From NCBI GenBank assembly GCA_002440745.1, contig DJVB01000052.1:1-64000 (forward strand): a stretch of 64,000 bases of DNA, given 5' to 3'. Positions within the stretch are counted from its first letter, which is position 1. Each line of letters starts with the position of its first letter. Made by a program: the position numbers and the translations under genes. The notes under the pieces are model-generated. The model saw only the letters and a program-made list of their open reading frames with translations. It had not been told where the DNA came from and searched no databases. The stretch comes from Bacteroidales bacterium UBA6267 (GTDB lineage: Bacteria; Bacteroidota; Bacteroidia; Bacteroidales; UBA1556). Of the stretch, positions 43,812 through 53,329 are shown one piece after another.

Positions 43812-45074
43812 CTACTCCTTCGGCTCAATTTCTCTATCTAATTTTCCTTTCAGAATGTTCAAAAAATCTTGCTTAACACCAGGCACAAAAATCAGATAGA
43901 AAACACCAACAAAAAGCGAGGCAACTGCAATAAAAATGAATACCCAAATACTATTGTCACCGGTAACTTTGGTAATAATCCCAAAGGCAAGCGAAGCAAG
44001 CAAAATAAAGGTAAACTCCATAATATTTTCATAGGCCAAAATATCACCAAGTTTTCGACCTTTGACTTTGCTTTGCAGATATGCATTCAGTGGCACCTTA
44101 TAAAATCCGGCGAAAAATGCAGTCAGAAAAATCATAACCGCAAAAATATAATAGCTTGGGTTGAAAAATGTAATTGCAAAAACCATAAGGCTCAAACCAA
44201 TACTTCCAATCACAACATAACCTAAATGCACTTTTTTGCCGGAGAGATAACCTGTCAGAATCGCTCCCGAAGCTATACCAATTGCGGCAATGGCCATAAG
44301 GTAACCAACTTCCGACTTACTGACTTGCAGCACATTACTTCCATGAATTGCCAAGTTCATCTGTATCATTGCGCCAATATGCCAAAACATGGAAAGTCCA
44401 AAAACCGCATAGTTGACACCGGGATGTAGGTTGGCAATTCGGAATTGCTTGTAAATAAAAACCGGGAAAAACCAGTGATTGGTTGTTTGTTCTAAAACCT
44501 TGGATTCATTGGCTTTAATTTGCTTTGCTGTGATAAAACCAATCAAAGCAACAAAAAGCAGTACAAAAGCTAAGATAGTCAACACAAAATTATCGGCCAT
44601 AATTCCGGCGAGTACAGTACCTAAGAGGACACCGGCAAAAGTTAGCATTTCCATAGCACCCGTGCCGAAAGGTATTCCTTCAACACCTTTTATATCTCGA
44701 ATCAATCCATATTTGGCCGGTGAAAACAATGAACTTTGAGTCCCCATCAGTAAAACAGCAACCATTACAATATATATGTTTTGGAAGTAGAATCCGGCAA
44801 TAGCCACTAACATAATGGGAATCTCAGCAGCCTTACCAACAACCATTATCTTTCTTTTTTGATAAATTTTTGAAAAGCGACCAGCTGATGGCGAAAACAA
44901 AATAAAAGGAATAACCAAACAAGCTGATGCGATTGCAATCACCAAAGATTCCTGCTTTGGCATCCATGTGACACCTACAAAAATCACTAACCATTTGATT
45001 AGATTATCATTGAAAACACTAAAAAAATTTGTAAAGAATAATGGCCACCAAGAGTACTTTTTTAATTCGTTCAT
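43812..45074 (-). CDS. MFS transporter, LplT-like
   Basis: The inner-membrane carrier has 420 residues and about 12 helices. The first helix reads SWWPLFFTNFFSVFNDNLIKWLVIFVGV. The region SLFSPAKYGLIRDIKGVEGIPFGTGAMEMLTFAGVLLGT resembles lysophospholipid transporter LplT and the MFS half of acyltransferase fusions. By family it may flip lysophospholipids inward for re-acylation, but the substrate cannot be fixed from sequence. The start overlaps the stop of the upstream AlkD-like gene by 4 nt (ATGA), so both are co-translated although they share no evident pathway. Confidence 0.82.
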   Translation of the reverse strand: MNELKKYSWWPLFFTNFFSVFNDNLIKWLVIFVGVTWMPKQESLVIAIASACLVIPFILFSPSAGRFSKIYQKRKIMVVGKAAEIPIMLVAIAGFYFQNIYIVMVAVLLMGTQSSLFSPAKYGLIRDIKGVEGIPFGTGAMEMLTFAGVLLGTVLAGIMADNFVLTILAFVLLFVALIGFITAKQIKANESKVLEQTTNHWFFPVFIYKQFRIANLHPGVNYAVFGLSMFWHIGAMIQMNLAIHGSNVLQVSKSEVGYLMAIAAIGIASGAILTGYLSGKKVHLGYVVIGSIGLSLMVFAITFFNPSYYIFAVMIFLTAFFAGFYKVPLNAYLQSKVKGRKLGDILAYENIMEFTFILLASLAFGIITKVTGDNSIWVFIFIAVASLFVGVFYLIFVPGVKQDFLNILKGKLDREIEPKE

Positions 45075-45751
45075 TTTTGATTTTTTTTGTTTATTACTTT
45101 TAAAGCTTCCCTACTCGATAATGGTGATAATTTGTTAGTTGCAACAAAATCAGCTACCCAATTCGGATTTGATTTCGAGTATTCACGCAAAGCCCAGCCT
45201 ATTGCTTTATTGATGAAAAACTCTTTCGAACCCTCAAATTGATTTATTATCCAGCCAAGATATTCTTTGTCAGTGGATTGTTTATATTTTAGTTGGTACA
45301 AAATCGCCGACCGATATAGCCAAATATTCTCACCATCAATCCATTTTCGAATGGTAGGTTTTAATATCTCCGGAAATTTCTGAAAATAATACCCCAACAG
45401 ATTAGGGGCAATCGAGTCAACCGAATCCCACCAGGACTTATGAATTACTAACTCCGTCACAAAATATAAATCCTCATGGCGAAGCTTCTTTTGGTTTTTA
45501 ACCAACAATTCACAAGCAGCATATTGATACTCTCTTTCCGGCAAATCCCATAATAATCGACAAGCTTTAATAATCTCGTCCATAGATTGCTGCGACATAA
45601 TATCAATGAAAGTCTTTTGTTTCTCTTTTCGCAAATCCGATTTCAACCCAAGAAACGGAAACAAATTTCTCATATATGCCGACATTGCTTGGGCATTTTC
45701 GACGTTAGAGCTTTCTTCAAAATTTCTGACTAATTCATCTACTTCCTTCAC
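45071..45751 (-). CDS. DNA alkylation repair protein (AlkD-like HEAT-repeat glycosylase)
   Basis: The 226-residue cytosolic all-helical protein is made of HEAT-like repeats. The AlkD family signature is visible: MSAYMRNLFPFLGLKS near the start, then LPEREYQYAACELL, HKSWWDSVDSIAPNLLG and FFINKAIGWALREYSKSNP. In the family the conserved WD pair (here in SWWDSVD) and the arginine in ALREY take part in releasing bulky or methylated bases. Length is normal. It is translationally coupled to the MFS gene (4-nt overlap). Confidence 0.9.
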   Translation of the reverse strand: MKEVDELVRNFEESSNVENAQAMSAYMRNLFPFLGLKSDLRKEKQKTFIDIMSQQSMDEIIKACRLLWDLPEREYQYAACELLVKNQKKLRHEDLYFVTELVIHKSWWDSVDSIAPNLLGYYFQKFPEILKPTIRKWIDGENIWLYRSAILYQLKYKQSTDKEYLGWIINQFEGSKEFFINKAIGWALREYSKSNPNWVADFVATNKLSPLSSREALKVINKKNQK

Positions 45752-45804
45752 GTGAGTGTGGTTTAATGGTGAATACTAATTGCGAATTCAATTTACGCAT
45801 ACAC

Positions 45805-48156
45805 TTACTCCTTTAAATTTTTACGAGCCCAGGCAAGATTATTCTTTGCCAGCTCATAATCAGGATTTATTTCCAATGCTTTTTCACCAGCCTTGACAGC
45901 ATTTTTCCAATCCTCCATTGCATTGTAGGCTGAACATATATTATTGTAGGCCAAACTACTATTAGGTTCAAAAGTCAAAGCTTTTTCACAAGCTAAAATG
46001 CACTCCTTATACATCTTTTGATAATAAAAACTCAAGCTTAGATTTATCAAATCGGTCGAATTGTTTAGCTTATCAATTTGCTCCATTAATGCCATTCGAC
46101 TTTGGGCTAAATCCATATTATTTAATAGAAGTTGGTCTTTAATTCCTTTTGAAACAGCCTCCTGCCCCATTCGATAAGCGTCAGAATAACGCCCTAAACT
46201 ATTCAATGCTGCAATGATATTATTGTGGGCACCAACATGGTCGTGTTGAGTTTTCAAGATAAGAGCGCAAACATAAATTACCGAATCAAATTGCTCTTGA
46301 TTATAATAGATTAAACTCAAATCGAGTAGTGCCTTCACATCATTTCCATGCAAAGCCTTGTTTTTTAGAGAGTTAAATTGCGACCGCCGATCTGACGCCA
46401 ATCCCGTATAATAAACAACGGTAGCATCATCAGGCCATTTAGCTGAAGTTTCGTCCAAGAGTTGATTGAAATCAGTCCATTGATTATTACTATAATAGTG
46501 TTCCAATAAAGCATACCGAGCAAAAATGAAATCCGGAGCCAATTCTACAGTTTTTTGAAAATTAGCTTTCATTTCATCAAAACGTTTCTTTTCGCGCAAA
46601 AAGATTGCATAATAATAATAACCATTATGAGACAAAGGCTGAAGTTCGATGGAACGTTTGTGATACCATTCCGCATTTTCAACCGAATCCAAAGCATTAT
46701 AAACAATTGCGATATTTGTGTACAAATAACTATAGTAAGGCATATACTCCAAAGCTTTTTTGTAATATTCAAGTGCCTCTTCTGACTTATTTTCACCGGC
46801 CAATTGCAAACCGTAATTCATCAAACCTCGACCATTCCTCGGGCTTTTAATGGTCACGTCGTACCACAAAGTTTTTCCATTATGCCAAACTTCAGCCCTT
46901 TGCATGATGCCGAAAAAATGAAAGAAAAACACAACTCCTAAAAGGCTAACTATCACATTTTTATAAACAAAAGACTGGGCGATTTGCAAATGATACTTTC
47001 GATAAAGCAAATATAATGAATACGTTAGAGATATGGTCAAACCAACAAAAGGGTACATCATCCTGTGGTCATTCATCACTTCAGCCAGAGGAATTATGGA
47101 AGATGTTGGAGCAAGTGCAATGAAAAACCAAAGGATTCCGAAAGCAATAGGTCGCAATTTTTTTCTTCGGATAGTTAAATATAGCGTGTAAATCATGGAT
47201 AACAGGAAAGCTAATCCAATAAAAAACCGAATATCCCAAATAGAAGAAAAGAGGCCCCAATCGGTATCTGCGCTTAAATGATATGGAAAGAAAAACGAAA
47301 TGAAATAATGAAAAACCACAAAAGTTTGGGTTACCATATAAAGGAAAACCGAAGTTCCCCCCGGAGTATAGCTATCACTTTGCATAGCAAGCACTAGGTA
47401 AACCATTGCTCCCGTAACTATAGTTAGTATGGCAAGATGCGCCAAAAGCCCCATAATTTTTTTTCTGCGCGAAACATTTGAAGATGCGGATTTTAAATCA
47501 TCCTCTAATTCAAAAAGAAGATAGTAAACCACTAAAATTGGAAGAAAAACAGCAGCAGTTTGTTTGGTAAGTAACCCTAATATAAAAGGTATGATGTATA
47601 ATCCTGTTTTCCGCAAACGAGGGAAGTACAAAAAAACATCTAAAGCAGCAATTACAAAAAAGGTAGAAATCAAGTCGCTTCGGCTGATGATATAATTAAG
47701 AGTTTCGCCATTAGTCAGGTGAAATCCAAAATAAACCGTACCACCAAAAGCAAACCAACGGAGATAATTTTCGGAACCAAACTTCGACAACAGTTTAACT
47801 ATCAGCAAATAAAGCAAAATCAACATTAACAAATATTGCACAAACATCGACAAGTGGTAATAGAAAGTATTAAAGCCGGAATGGTCTTTATCAAATTTTG
47901 AACTTATCCAGAAGTCGATGGCCAAACTTGTAGAAACCATTGGACGATATACTTGATTCGCCGGAAGAGTGCTAAAAGTGTAAGCCCCTTCAGTAAAAAA
48001 CTTAGGTATATTATCGAGACTTCTTATATAAAGGTTGTTTTGAATGGTATGACCATCGTCGAAATGGAAGGAATTATCGAAATGATTTCGATAGGCAAAA
48101 GTTAGTACTAAAAAGAAAACAACCCAGAGGATTAAAAAAATTCGATTATTTTTCAT
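45805..48156 (-). CDS. GT-C type membrane glycosyltransferase-like protein with TPR tail
   Basis: The 783-residue protein has an N-terminal half (about 1-400) of roughly 11 helices, with the acidic pair D33-D34 in SFHFDDGHTIQN, then VYRPMVSTSLAIDF, ISRSDLISTFF and PLAEVMNDHRMMYP, as in Tmtc/DUF1736-type O-mannosyltransferase relatives that use lipid-linked sugars. The C-terminal half (about 430-783) is at least six TPR units (LEYYKKALEYMPYYSYLYTN; AYNNICSAYNAMEDWKNAVKAGEKALEINPDYELAKNNLAWA). It likely modifies exported proteins, with TPRs binding substrate; the target is unknown. It overlaps the upstream DUF2461 gene by 11 nt. Confidence 0.82.
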   Translation of the reverse strand: MKNNRIFLILWVVFFLVLTFAYRNHFDNSFHFDDGHTIQNNLYIRSLDNIPKFFTEGAYTFSTLPANQVYRPMVSTSLAIDFWISSKFDKDHSGFNTFYYHLSMFVQYLLMLILLYLLIVKLLSKFGSENYLRWFAFGGTVYFGFHLTNGETLNYIISRSDLISTFFVIAALDVFLYFPRLRKTGLYIIPFILGLLTKQTAAVFLPILVVYYLLFELEDDLKSASSNVSRRKKIMGLLAHLAILTIVTGAMVYLVLAMQSDSYTPGGTSVFLYMVTQTFVVFHYFISFFFPYHLSADTDWGLFSSIWDIRFFIGLAFLLSMIYTLYLTIRRKKLRPIAFGILWFFIALAPTSSIIPLAEVMNDHRMMYPFVGLTISLTYSLYLLYRKYHLQIAQSFVYKNVIVSLLGVVFFFHFFGIMQRAEVWHNGKTLWYDVTIKSPRNGRGLMNYGLQLAGENKSEEALEYYKKALEYMPYYSYLYTNIAIVYNALDSVENAEWYHKRSIELQPLSHNGYYYYAIFLREKKRFDEMKANFQKTVELAPDFIFARYALLEHYYSNNQWTDFNQLLDETSAKWPDDATVVYYTGLASDRRSQFNSLKNKALHGNDVKALLDLSLIYYNQEQFDSVIYVCALILKTQHDHVGAHNNIIAALNSLGRYSDAYRMGQEAVSKGIKDQLLLNNMDLAQSRMALMEQIDKLNNSTDLINLSLSFYYQKMYKECILACEKALTFEPNSSLAYNNICSAYNAMEDWKNAVKAGEKALEINPDYELAKNNLAWARKNLKE

Positions 48157-48832
48157 CGATTAGCCGAATTGCATTATTAAGAAAATGATTTAATTGCTTC
48201 ATTGCACGAAATGAAGTTAAAACTTCATTCGCAAAATCTGTGGCAACCACAGCAGAGTCGTCAAACATGCGAGTATAGACGTAGCTTTTATATCTTGCAA
48301 GATGAATAGCAGGATGGTCGGGTGGAAAACCCTTTGGAGGACGGCTCAAAGCAATATCGTCTAAACCACCAAAGAGTTGAACAAATGGAGGCTCATTAAT
48401 CAACTGAGAAAACAACTCGTGTTTGAACAACACTTCGGTACGAATTGCCTTAAGAACTTCAGGTTGAGGCATGTAAACGCCACCAGCAGCCATTGATTTT
48501 CCACTTTCGATATGAATATAATAACCTGCTAAACCACCACTTCGACCAGCCGGAGAAATAAACGCTCCAAAATTATTTTTATACGGGTCTTTGTCCTTAG
48601 AAAAACGAGTATCCCTATAAATGCGAAAAATATATTTTGAAGGCTTTTCGGGAATAATTTCAGAATCAAAGCTAACAATTTCCTGAAGAAGATTAGCAAC
48701 AAACTGTTCAAAAACCAATTTTGCCGAGTCATATTTTTCTCGATTTTCTAAAAACCACTGCCGGTTATTATTTCTTTCAAGCTCATTTAAAAATTGAATT
48801 ACAGTATCCAATTGATTTCCAACATCATTCAT
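48146..48832 (-). CDS. DUF2461 family protein
   Basis: The 228-residue cytosolic protein matches the DUF2461 (TIGR02453) pattern: FLNELERNNNRQWFLENREKYDSAK at the start, YIFRIYRDTRFSKDKDPYKNNFGAFIS in the middle, then GYYIHIESGKSMAAGGVYMPQPEVLKAIR. The biochemical role of the family is unknown. Length is normal. It is coupled by an 11-nt overlap to the GT-C gene and preceded by a minus-strand -7 box at 48852-48859. Confidence 0.9.
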   Translation of the reverse strand: MNDVGNQLDTVIQFLNELERNNNRQWFLENREKYDSAKLVFEQFVANLLQEIVSFDSEIIPEKPSKYIFRIYRDTRFSKDKDPYKNNFGAFISPAGRSGGLAGYYIHIESGKSMAAGGVYMPQPEVLKAIRTEVLFKHELFSQLINEPPFVQLFGGLDDIALSRPPKGFPPDHPAIHLARYKSYVYTRMFDDSAVVATDFANEVLTSFRAMKQLNHFLNNAIRLIDEK

Positions 48833-48851
48833 AGTTCATATTTATATCAAA

Positions 48852-48880
48852 CAAAAATAAAATAATAACCCCATCACAAA
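48852..48880 (-). promoter_or_regulatory. promoter of the DUF2461 operon
   Basis: On the minus strand TTTG (48880-48877) and TATTTTTG (48859-48852) are 17 nt apart. The ATG is 20 nt further on. Confidence 0.5.
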
Positions 48881-49107
48881 CATTAAAAAATTAATTCAAA
48901 CATCTTTGCATTTTATATATTTTTGGACACGAATAAACAGAGTGAAACAAATTTATAACTATTGCAAGGAATAATGTTAAATTTTACCGATAAAAACGGG
49001 TTTAACCTTATACTTCGCATAATATCAATTAGTTATAAAGAGGTTTTGATTTATTATTAACACCAAAGCAATTAAATTAAAGTATCGTCTTAAAGGGGAA
49101 CAGTTCA

Positions 49108-49656
49108 ATGAAATTGTCAAAAGAAGCGGAACTCAACAAGTTAATTAAGGGACTGAAACAGAACAATCGTGACAGTCAGCGACTTGTTTATGAACGTTAT
49201 TTTGGCTTAATGATGAGTATCGGGATGCGATATTGTAAAGATTGGGATGACGCGAAAGAAGTTGTAAACACTTCATTTCTAAAGATTTTTACAAAAATCG
49301 ACCATTACTCGGGAAAAGGTTCTTTTGAAGGCTGGATGAAGCGAACAGTAGTCAATACGGCATTAGATTTTTTAAAACTTCGCCCTACAAATAATGTGAG
49401 TTTTGAGAATTTGGATGCCTATAACGAAGACGTGTTTTTTGAGAACGATGCTGATTTAAGTATCACTGCAGAAGACATACTTCTTTTGGTGCAAAAACTC
49501 CCTGATGCAACCCGAACTGTTTTTAACCTTTATGCTATTGAAGGTTATAAACATAAGGAAATTGCGGATATGCTAAAGATCAGTGAAGGCACTTCACATT
49601 GGCATGTACTGAACGCCAGACGGTTATTGAAGGAAATGCTGGATAAATTAATTTAG
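49108..49656 (+). CDS. ECF-type RNA polymerase sigma factor
   Basis: The 182-residue protein has sigma region 2 at about 25-95 (LVYERYFGLMMSIGMRYCKDWDDAKEVVNTSFLKIFTKIDHYSGKGSFEGWMKRTVVNTALDF) and region 4 at about 122-178 (LPDATRTVFNLYAIEGYKHKEIADMLKISEGTSHWHVLNARRLLKEML). There is no region 3, so it is an extracytoplasmic-function type. The next gene, 15 nt away, encodes a single-pass membrane protein, as expected for an anti-sigma partner. Target promoters are unknown. A TATTTTTG word at 48918-48925 is the nearest -7 candidate, far upstream. Confidence 0.93.
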   Translation: MKLSKEAELNKLIKGLKQNNRDSQRLVYERYFGLMMSIGMRYCKDWDDAKEVVNTSFLKIFTKIDHYSGKGSFEGWMKRTVVNTALDFLKLRPTNNVSFENLDAYNEDVFFENDADLSITAEDILLLVQKLPDATRTVFNLYAIEGYKHKEIADMLKISEGTSHWHVLNARRLLKEMLDKLI

Positions 49657-49671
49657 AAACATCAATTTTAT

Positions 49672-50313
49672 ATGAGATTAAATATCGACCATTTATTTAA
49701 GAATAAGCTCTCAGAAATAAAGTACGATTTTAAATCGGAATATTGGCATGAAATGGAAAAAATGTTGGCTGAAAAGGCTCCTGTAGGCGGCAGTTCCTCC
49801 GGAGGATTTTTCAGCTCTTTCGGTTTTAAAGCCGCAATATTTACTACTACCTTAATCACACTTAGCATTGCTGGACATTATTTAATGAATGATTCTAATT
49901 CAGGTAATTTACCAAGTTATAATCAAACTGAAGAAGTCGCAACAACTAAGAAATCAGACCCTTGCAATGAATTACTTACCCCTCAAACCTCTAATTCTGA
50001 AGATATTGCTACTTACAACTATAATTTACGATTGCCTTATCGTTGCGATGTTGTAGAATATATCTCTGAAAAAGAGAAATCAGAAAATACTAATTATAAA
50101 CCATTCAACATTAACGATTACACTTTATATAACTTAGATGAATTAATCATTCCGGATCCAACTTTGGTGATTCATGAGCCTAAAGCTGAGAAAGATAACC
50201 AAAGAGTAGTACAAAAACCTGAAGAACCAAAAAATGTGAAACCAATGGAAAAAACGGTAAAACATGTCTTCAAAAAGAAAGGTTTATGGTACTATTTAGG
50301 TCTTAAGAAATAA
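49672..50313 (+). CDS. single-pass membrane protein, putative anti-sigma factor
   Basis: The 213-residue protein has a short N-terminal cytosolic part (about 1-50, DHLFKNKLSEIKYDFKSEYWHEMEKMLAE), a glycine/serine hinge, one membrane helix (about 56-73, AAIFTTTLITLSIAGHYL) and a low-complexity periplasmic part ending in a basic tail. I recognise no domain. The 15-nt distance to the ECF sigma gene and the helical N-terminus fit an anti-sigma factor that holds the sigma factor at the membrane; that is inference. A good terminator follows. Confidence 0.65.
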   Translation: MRLNIDHLFKNKLSEIKYDFKSEYWHEMEKMLAEKAPVGGSSSGGFFSSFGFKAAIFTTTLITLSIAGHYLMNDSNSGNLPSYNQTEEVATTKKSDPCNELLTPQTSNSEDIATYNYNLRLPYRCDVVEYISEKEKSENTNYKPFNINDYTLYNLDELIIPDPTLVIHEPKAEKDNQRVVQKPEEPKNVKPMEKTVKHVFKKKGLWYYLGLKK

Positions 50314-50340
50314 GCAACTTCGAGAACAAACCACATAGGT

Positions 50341-50370
50341 AAGCTTACTCATTTTGAGTGAGCTTTTTTT
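50341..50370 (+). terminator. intrinsic terminator of the sigma/anti-sigma operon
   Basis: Stem AAGCTTACTCA / GAGTGAGCTT with a small loop, then seven T, 28 nt after the stop. Confidence 0.8.
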
Positions 50371-50495
50371 GTATTTTTACGGCCCGATATTCAGATTATT
50401 TAACAGGAAAACTATTAGATTCAAATGTCAATATAGAAAGCAAAATTACAAGAAACAAGAATTTATAACAGTATAGACCTTAAACAATTTAAGCA

Positions 50496-51368
50496 ATGCA
50501 AAACCTTGATAACATGATTATTAAATCTATTCAGAATCGCAAAAGAAAAGCTATCAATCTGTTTTTAGCTCTATCCATAATTTTTCTATTTGCTGAATGT
50601 ACAAACACCACAGAATCAAAGATTACGGATGGAAAAAATTTAAGAATCGCCATTTCTAAAACTTCCGGAAGTCCATCCTACGAACAGTATTCTCATTGGC
50701 TGTTAATGGTGGATTCTACCATCGAAATCATTGACATGTACCATAAAAACTTAGACAGTATCCAAGAAATATTAAAAAATGTGGACGGCATCCTGTTGAG
50801 TGGTGGTGAGGACGTAAATCCTGAGCTATATTTTGCAGGCGAAAGGGCTCAATACTGCGAAAAAACAGATCCAAGACGTGATACTTTGGAGTATTTAATG
50901 ATGGATTATGCCTTTGGCAACAAAATGCCGGTTTTAGGAATTTGCCGAGGACAACAAATAATCAATGTGTTCTTGGGAGGAGATTTAATTACAGACATTC
51001 CAACATTTAACCCATCCCCTATTTCGCATCGTTGCCAAAGAGCCGACACGTGTCGACACCCAATAAAAATCACTACAAACAACCTTCTAAATCAGATAAT
51101 TAACAGCGACACACATAATCTAACGGTCAATTCAAGCCATCACCAAGCAGTAGGTATTATTGCCACCACAATACAACCCTTAGCAATATCGCCAGAGGGC
51201 ATTATTGAATCCATTGGTTGGCTCGACACAAACAACCGCTCCTTTCTTTTAGGAGTTCAATTTCATCCTGAACATCTTGATTTTCAACATCCACTTTCAG
51301 GAAATATTGCCAAAAGATTTATCAAAGAAACTAAAAGATTTAGATTAAATACGAACAGTAAAAATTAA
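50496..51368 (+). CDS. exported class I glutamine-amidotransferase-like hydrolase (PuuD/peptidase C26 type)
   Basis: The 290-residue protein has a catalytic triad visible as C150 in LGICRGQQIINVFLGG, H257 and E259 in VQFHPEHLDF. LSGGEDVNPELYF is the family's ligand loop. Relatives split gamma-glutamyl amides such as gamma-glutamyl-GABA. Unlike cytosolic PuuD, this one starts with a hydrophobic segment (INLFLALSIIFLFAEC), so it is exported. The cysteine could be a lipoprotein site, but glutamate just before it makes the lipobox poor. The acyltransferase gene follows 13 nt later. The natural substrate is unknown, and a role on peptidoglycan-type gamma-glutamyl bonds is possible. Confidence 0.85.
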   Translation: MQNLDNMIIKSIQNRKRKAINLFLALSIIFLFAECTNTTESKITDGKNLRIAISKTSGSPSYEQYSHWLLMVDSTIEIIDMYHKNLDSIQEILKNVDGILLSGGEDVNPELYFAGERAQYCEKTDPRRDTLEYLMMDYAFGNKMPVLGICRGQQIINVFLGGDLITDIPTFNPSPISHRCQRADTCRHPIKITTNNLLNQIINSDTHNLTVNSSHHQAVGIIATTIQPLAISPEGIIESIGWLDTNNRSFLLGVQFHPEHLDFQHPLSGNIAKRFIKETKRFRLNTNSKN

Positions 51369-51381
51369 AACACAGTCGAAA

Positions 51382-52686
51382 ATGAAGAAATGGTCTTTTT
51401 TCTACGAAGTAGTCAGGTTTTTTGTCCGACTCATCCATGATTGGTTTTATCGAAGGATTATAATTCATGGCAAAAAACACATACCACAAAATAAGGCTGT
51501 AGTTTTTGCGCCAAACCATCAAAATGCGTTGATGGACCCTTTGGCCATAATATTTACTAATAAGCTACAAACTGTTTTTCTAACCCGCTCGGATGTATTT
51601 AAGAAGTTTCTTGTGCCGGTATTTTCTTTTCTTAAAATGCTTCCCGTTTATCGCATTCGTGATGGAGCAGAAAGCCTGAAAAACAATGAAATCATCTTCG
51701 AAAAATCAGTAGAAATTTTAGAATCTGGAATGTCGATGGCATTATTTCCTGAGGCCTTACATTTTGGCAAGCGGAGCCTGCGACCATTAAAAAAAGCTAT
51801 TCCAAGAATTGTTTTTCAAGCCGAAGAAAAAAACCTTTTCAACACGGATATTCAGATAGTTCCCACAGGCATTTATTACGACAACTATACCGATTCCAAC
51901 AGTTTATTGCAAGTAAATTATGGCCGCCCGATTGCGGTAAAGAAATTTAAGGCCGAATATGAACGAAATCCACAAAGGGCAATGTTGCAATTGAGAGATG
52001 CAATAAGTGAGGGAATTAAGCCATTAATCATACATATTGAAGATTTAGAAAACTACGATTTGTATGAAAATCTAAGGCATTTATTACGTAAAAGGATGGC
52101 GAGAAAATCAAAAATTCTACGACCAAATCAAAATTGGTTTAAGATTGATAAGCGGACCATTGAGCGAATTGAAAATTTACCTGCAGCGCAGTTTGAGACA
52201 TTAAAAGGTTTACATATAGATTTTATGAAAGCCTTCAAAGAAACCGGGCTTTATTCCTTGGAAATCAGGAAGTCGAACTGGTTGAAATTCATATTGAACA
52301 GCCTTTTATTGATAGTTGGATTTCCCATATTTCTTTTTGCATTGATTCACAGCGGCATCCCATATTTTTTGTTAAAGCACTACCTGAAAACCAAAATAAA
52401 AGACCCGCAATTCCATAGTAGTTTGAAGTTTGGTTTTGGACTTTTCGTTCTACCCATTTTTTATCTTCTCATTAGTTTTATCCCATTTTTTATTTTAGAT
52501 GGCCACTATTTCACTTATTTTCTTTTGCTTGTAGTTACTGGTTTAACGACTGTAAAGTATAAACTACTTTTCAGAAACACACGGATGCATTGGGGAACAA
52601 TAAGAGCAAGACTTTTCAAGCAAAGGAAGTACAGGAAAATGATTCGACTATATTTAGAGATTGCCAATTTGATAGGACTAAAGTAG
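51382..52686 (+). CDS. PlsC-type glycerophospholipid acyltransferase
   Basis: The 434-residue membrane protein has its acyltransferase domain at about 25-230. The catalytic motif is H46-x5-D52 in FAPNHQNALMDPLA, the spacing seen in the glycerol-3-phosphate acyltransferase-like subgroup rather than the Hx4D of PlsC. The substrate-binding block FPEALHFGKRSLRPLKKAIPRI follows at about 133. Three or four C-terminal hydrophobic helices (about 300-410) anchor it. It probably makes or repairs membrane phospholipid; the acyl donor is not shown by the sequence. It is likely co-transcribed with the exported hydrolase 13 nt upstream. Confidence 0.88.
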   Translation: MKKWSFFYEVVRFFVRLIHDWFYRRIIIHGKKHIPQNKAVVFAPNHQNALMDPLAIIFTNKLQTVFLTRSDVFKKFLVPVFSFLKMLPVYRIRDGAESLKNNEIIFEKSVEILESGMSMALFPEALHFGKRSLRPLKKAIPRIVFQAEEKNLFNTDIQIVPTGIYYDNYTDSNSLLQVNYGRPIAVKKFKAEYERNPQRAMLQLRDAISEGIKPLIIHIEDLENYDLYENLRHLLRKRMARKSKILRPNQNWFKIDKRTIERIENLPAAQFETLKGLHIDFMKAFKETGLYSLEIRKSNWLKFILNSLLLIVGFPIFLFALIHSGIPYFLLKHYLKTKIKDPQFHSSLKFGFGLFVLPIFYLLISFIPFFILDGHYFTYFLLLVVTGLTTVKYKLLFRNTRMHWGTIRARLFKQRKYRKMIRLYLEIANLIGLK

Positions 52687-52753
52687 GCAATAATCTGCTA
52701 TTTCGCAATAAATTAATATATTAAACGAACTACTTCCGTACACCTTTTTAACT

Positions 52754-53329
52754 TCAACTTAACTCCTGATGAATATTCAGTATTTGAGGCAACAGCAAAT
52801 CATGTTCAGCATTATCCAAAATATAATCTGACCGTTTAACTAACTCTTCCTCAAGTAATTGATTATTCATTCTGTAAAGGACATCCTCTTGAGATATTCC
52901 ATCTCTATTCATAACGCGCCGAATTCTCTCATTCATCGGAGCCTTTACAACAATGATCTTATCCACTTGTTTATAAAACCCATATTCAAAAAGCACTGCC
53001 GCTTCTAAAACCGTATATGAATAATTTTGGTGGCTTAAGAACCAATCGTTAATAGCTTGTCGCACAAGAGGATGGATAAGGCCATTTAAAAAAGTTAAAG
53101 CTTTTTTATCAGTGAAAACAATAGCAGCGAGAGCTTTCCGATTCACTTCACCTTCCGTAAATATTTTCTCACCAAAATAAGTAAGCAATTCAACCTTTAC
53201 ACTATCCTCAAAAAGAAATTTCTTAGCTTCGCTATCAGAGTCAAAAACCGGAATATCTAATGCTTTAAATATAGCAACTGCAGTTGATTTCCCGCTGCCT
53301 ATACCACCTGTGAGCCCTACTCTAATCAT
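52754..53329 (-). CDS. coaE: dephospho-CoA kinase
   Basis: The last step of coenzyme A synthesis, phosphorylating the 3'-OH of dephospho-CoA. The 191-residue protein has the Walker A motif VGLTGGIGSGKSTA at the start, DSDSEAKKFL, the lid-type region RKALAAIVFTDKKALTFLNGLIHPLVR, and VVKAPMNERIRRVMNRDGIS. The length is normal. Its start overlaps the ybbR-like gene by 8 nt, and it closes the DUF1573-yajC-ybbR-coaE block. Confidence 0.96.
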   Translation of the reverse strand: MIRVGLTGGIGSGKSTAVAIFKALDIPVFDSDSEAKKFLFEDSVKVELLTYFGEKIFTEGEVNRKALAAIVFTDKKALTFLNGLIHPLVRQAINDWFLSHQNYSYTVLEAAVLFEYGFYKQVDKIIVVKAPMNERIRRVMNRDGISQEDVLYRMNNQLLEEELVKRSDYILDNAEHDLLLPQILNIHQELS

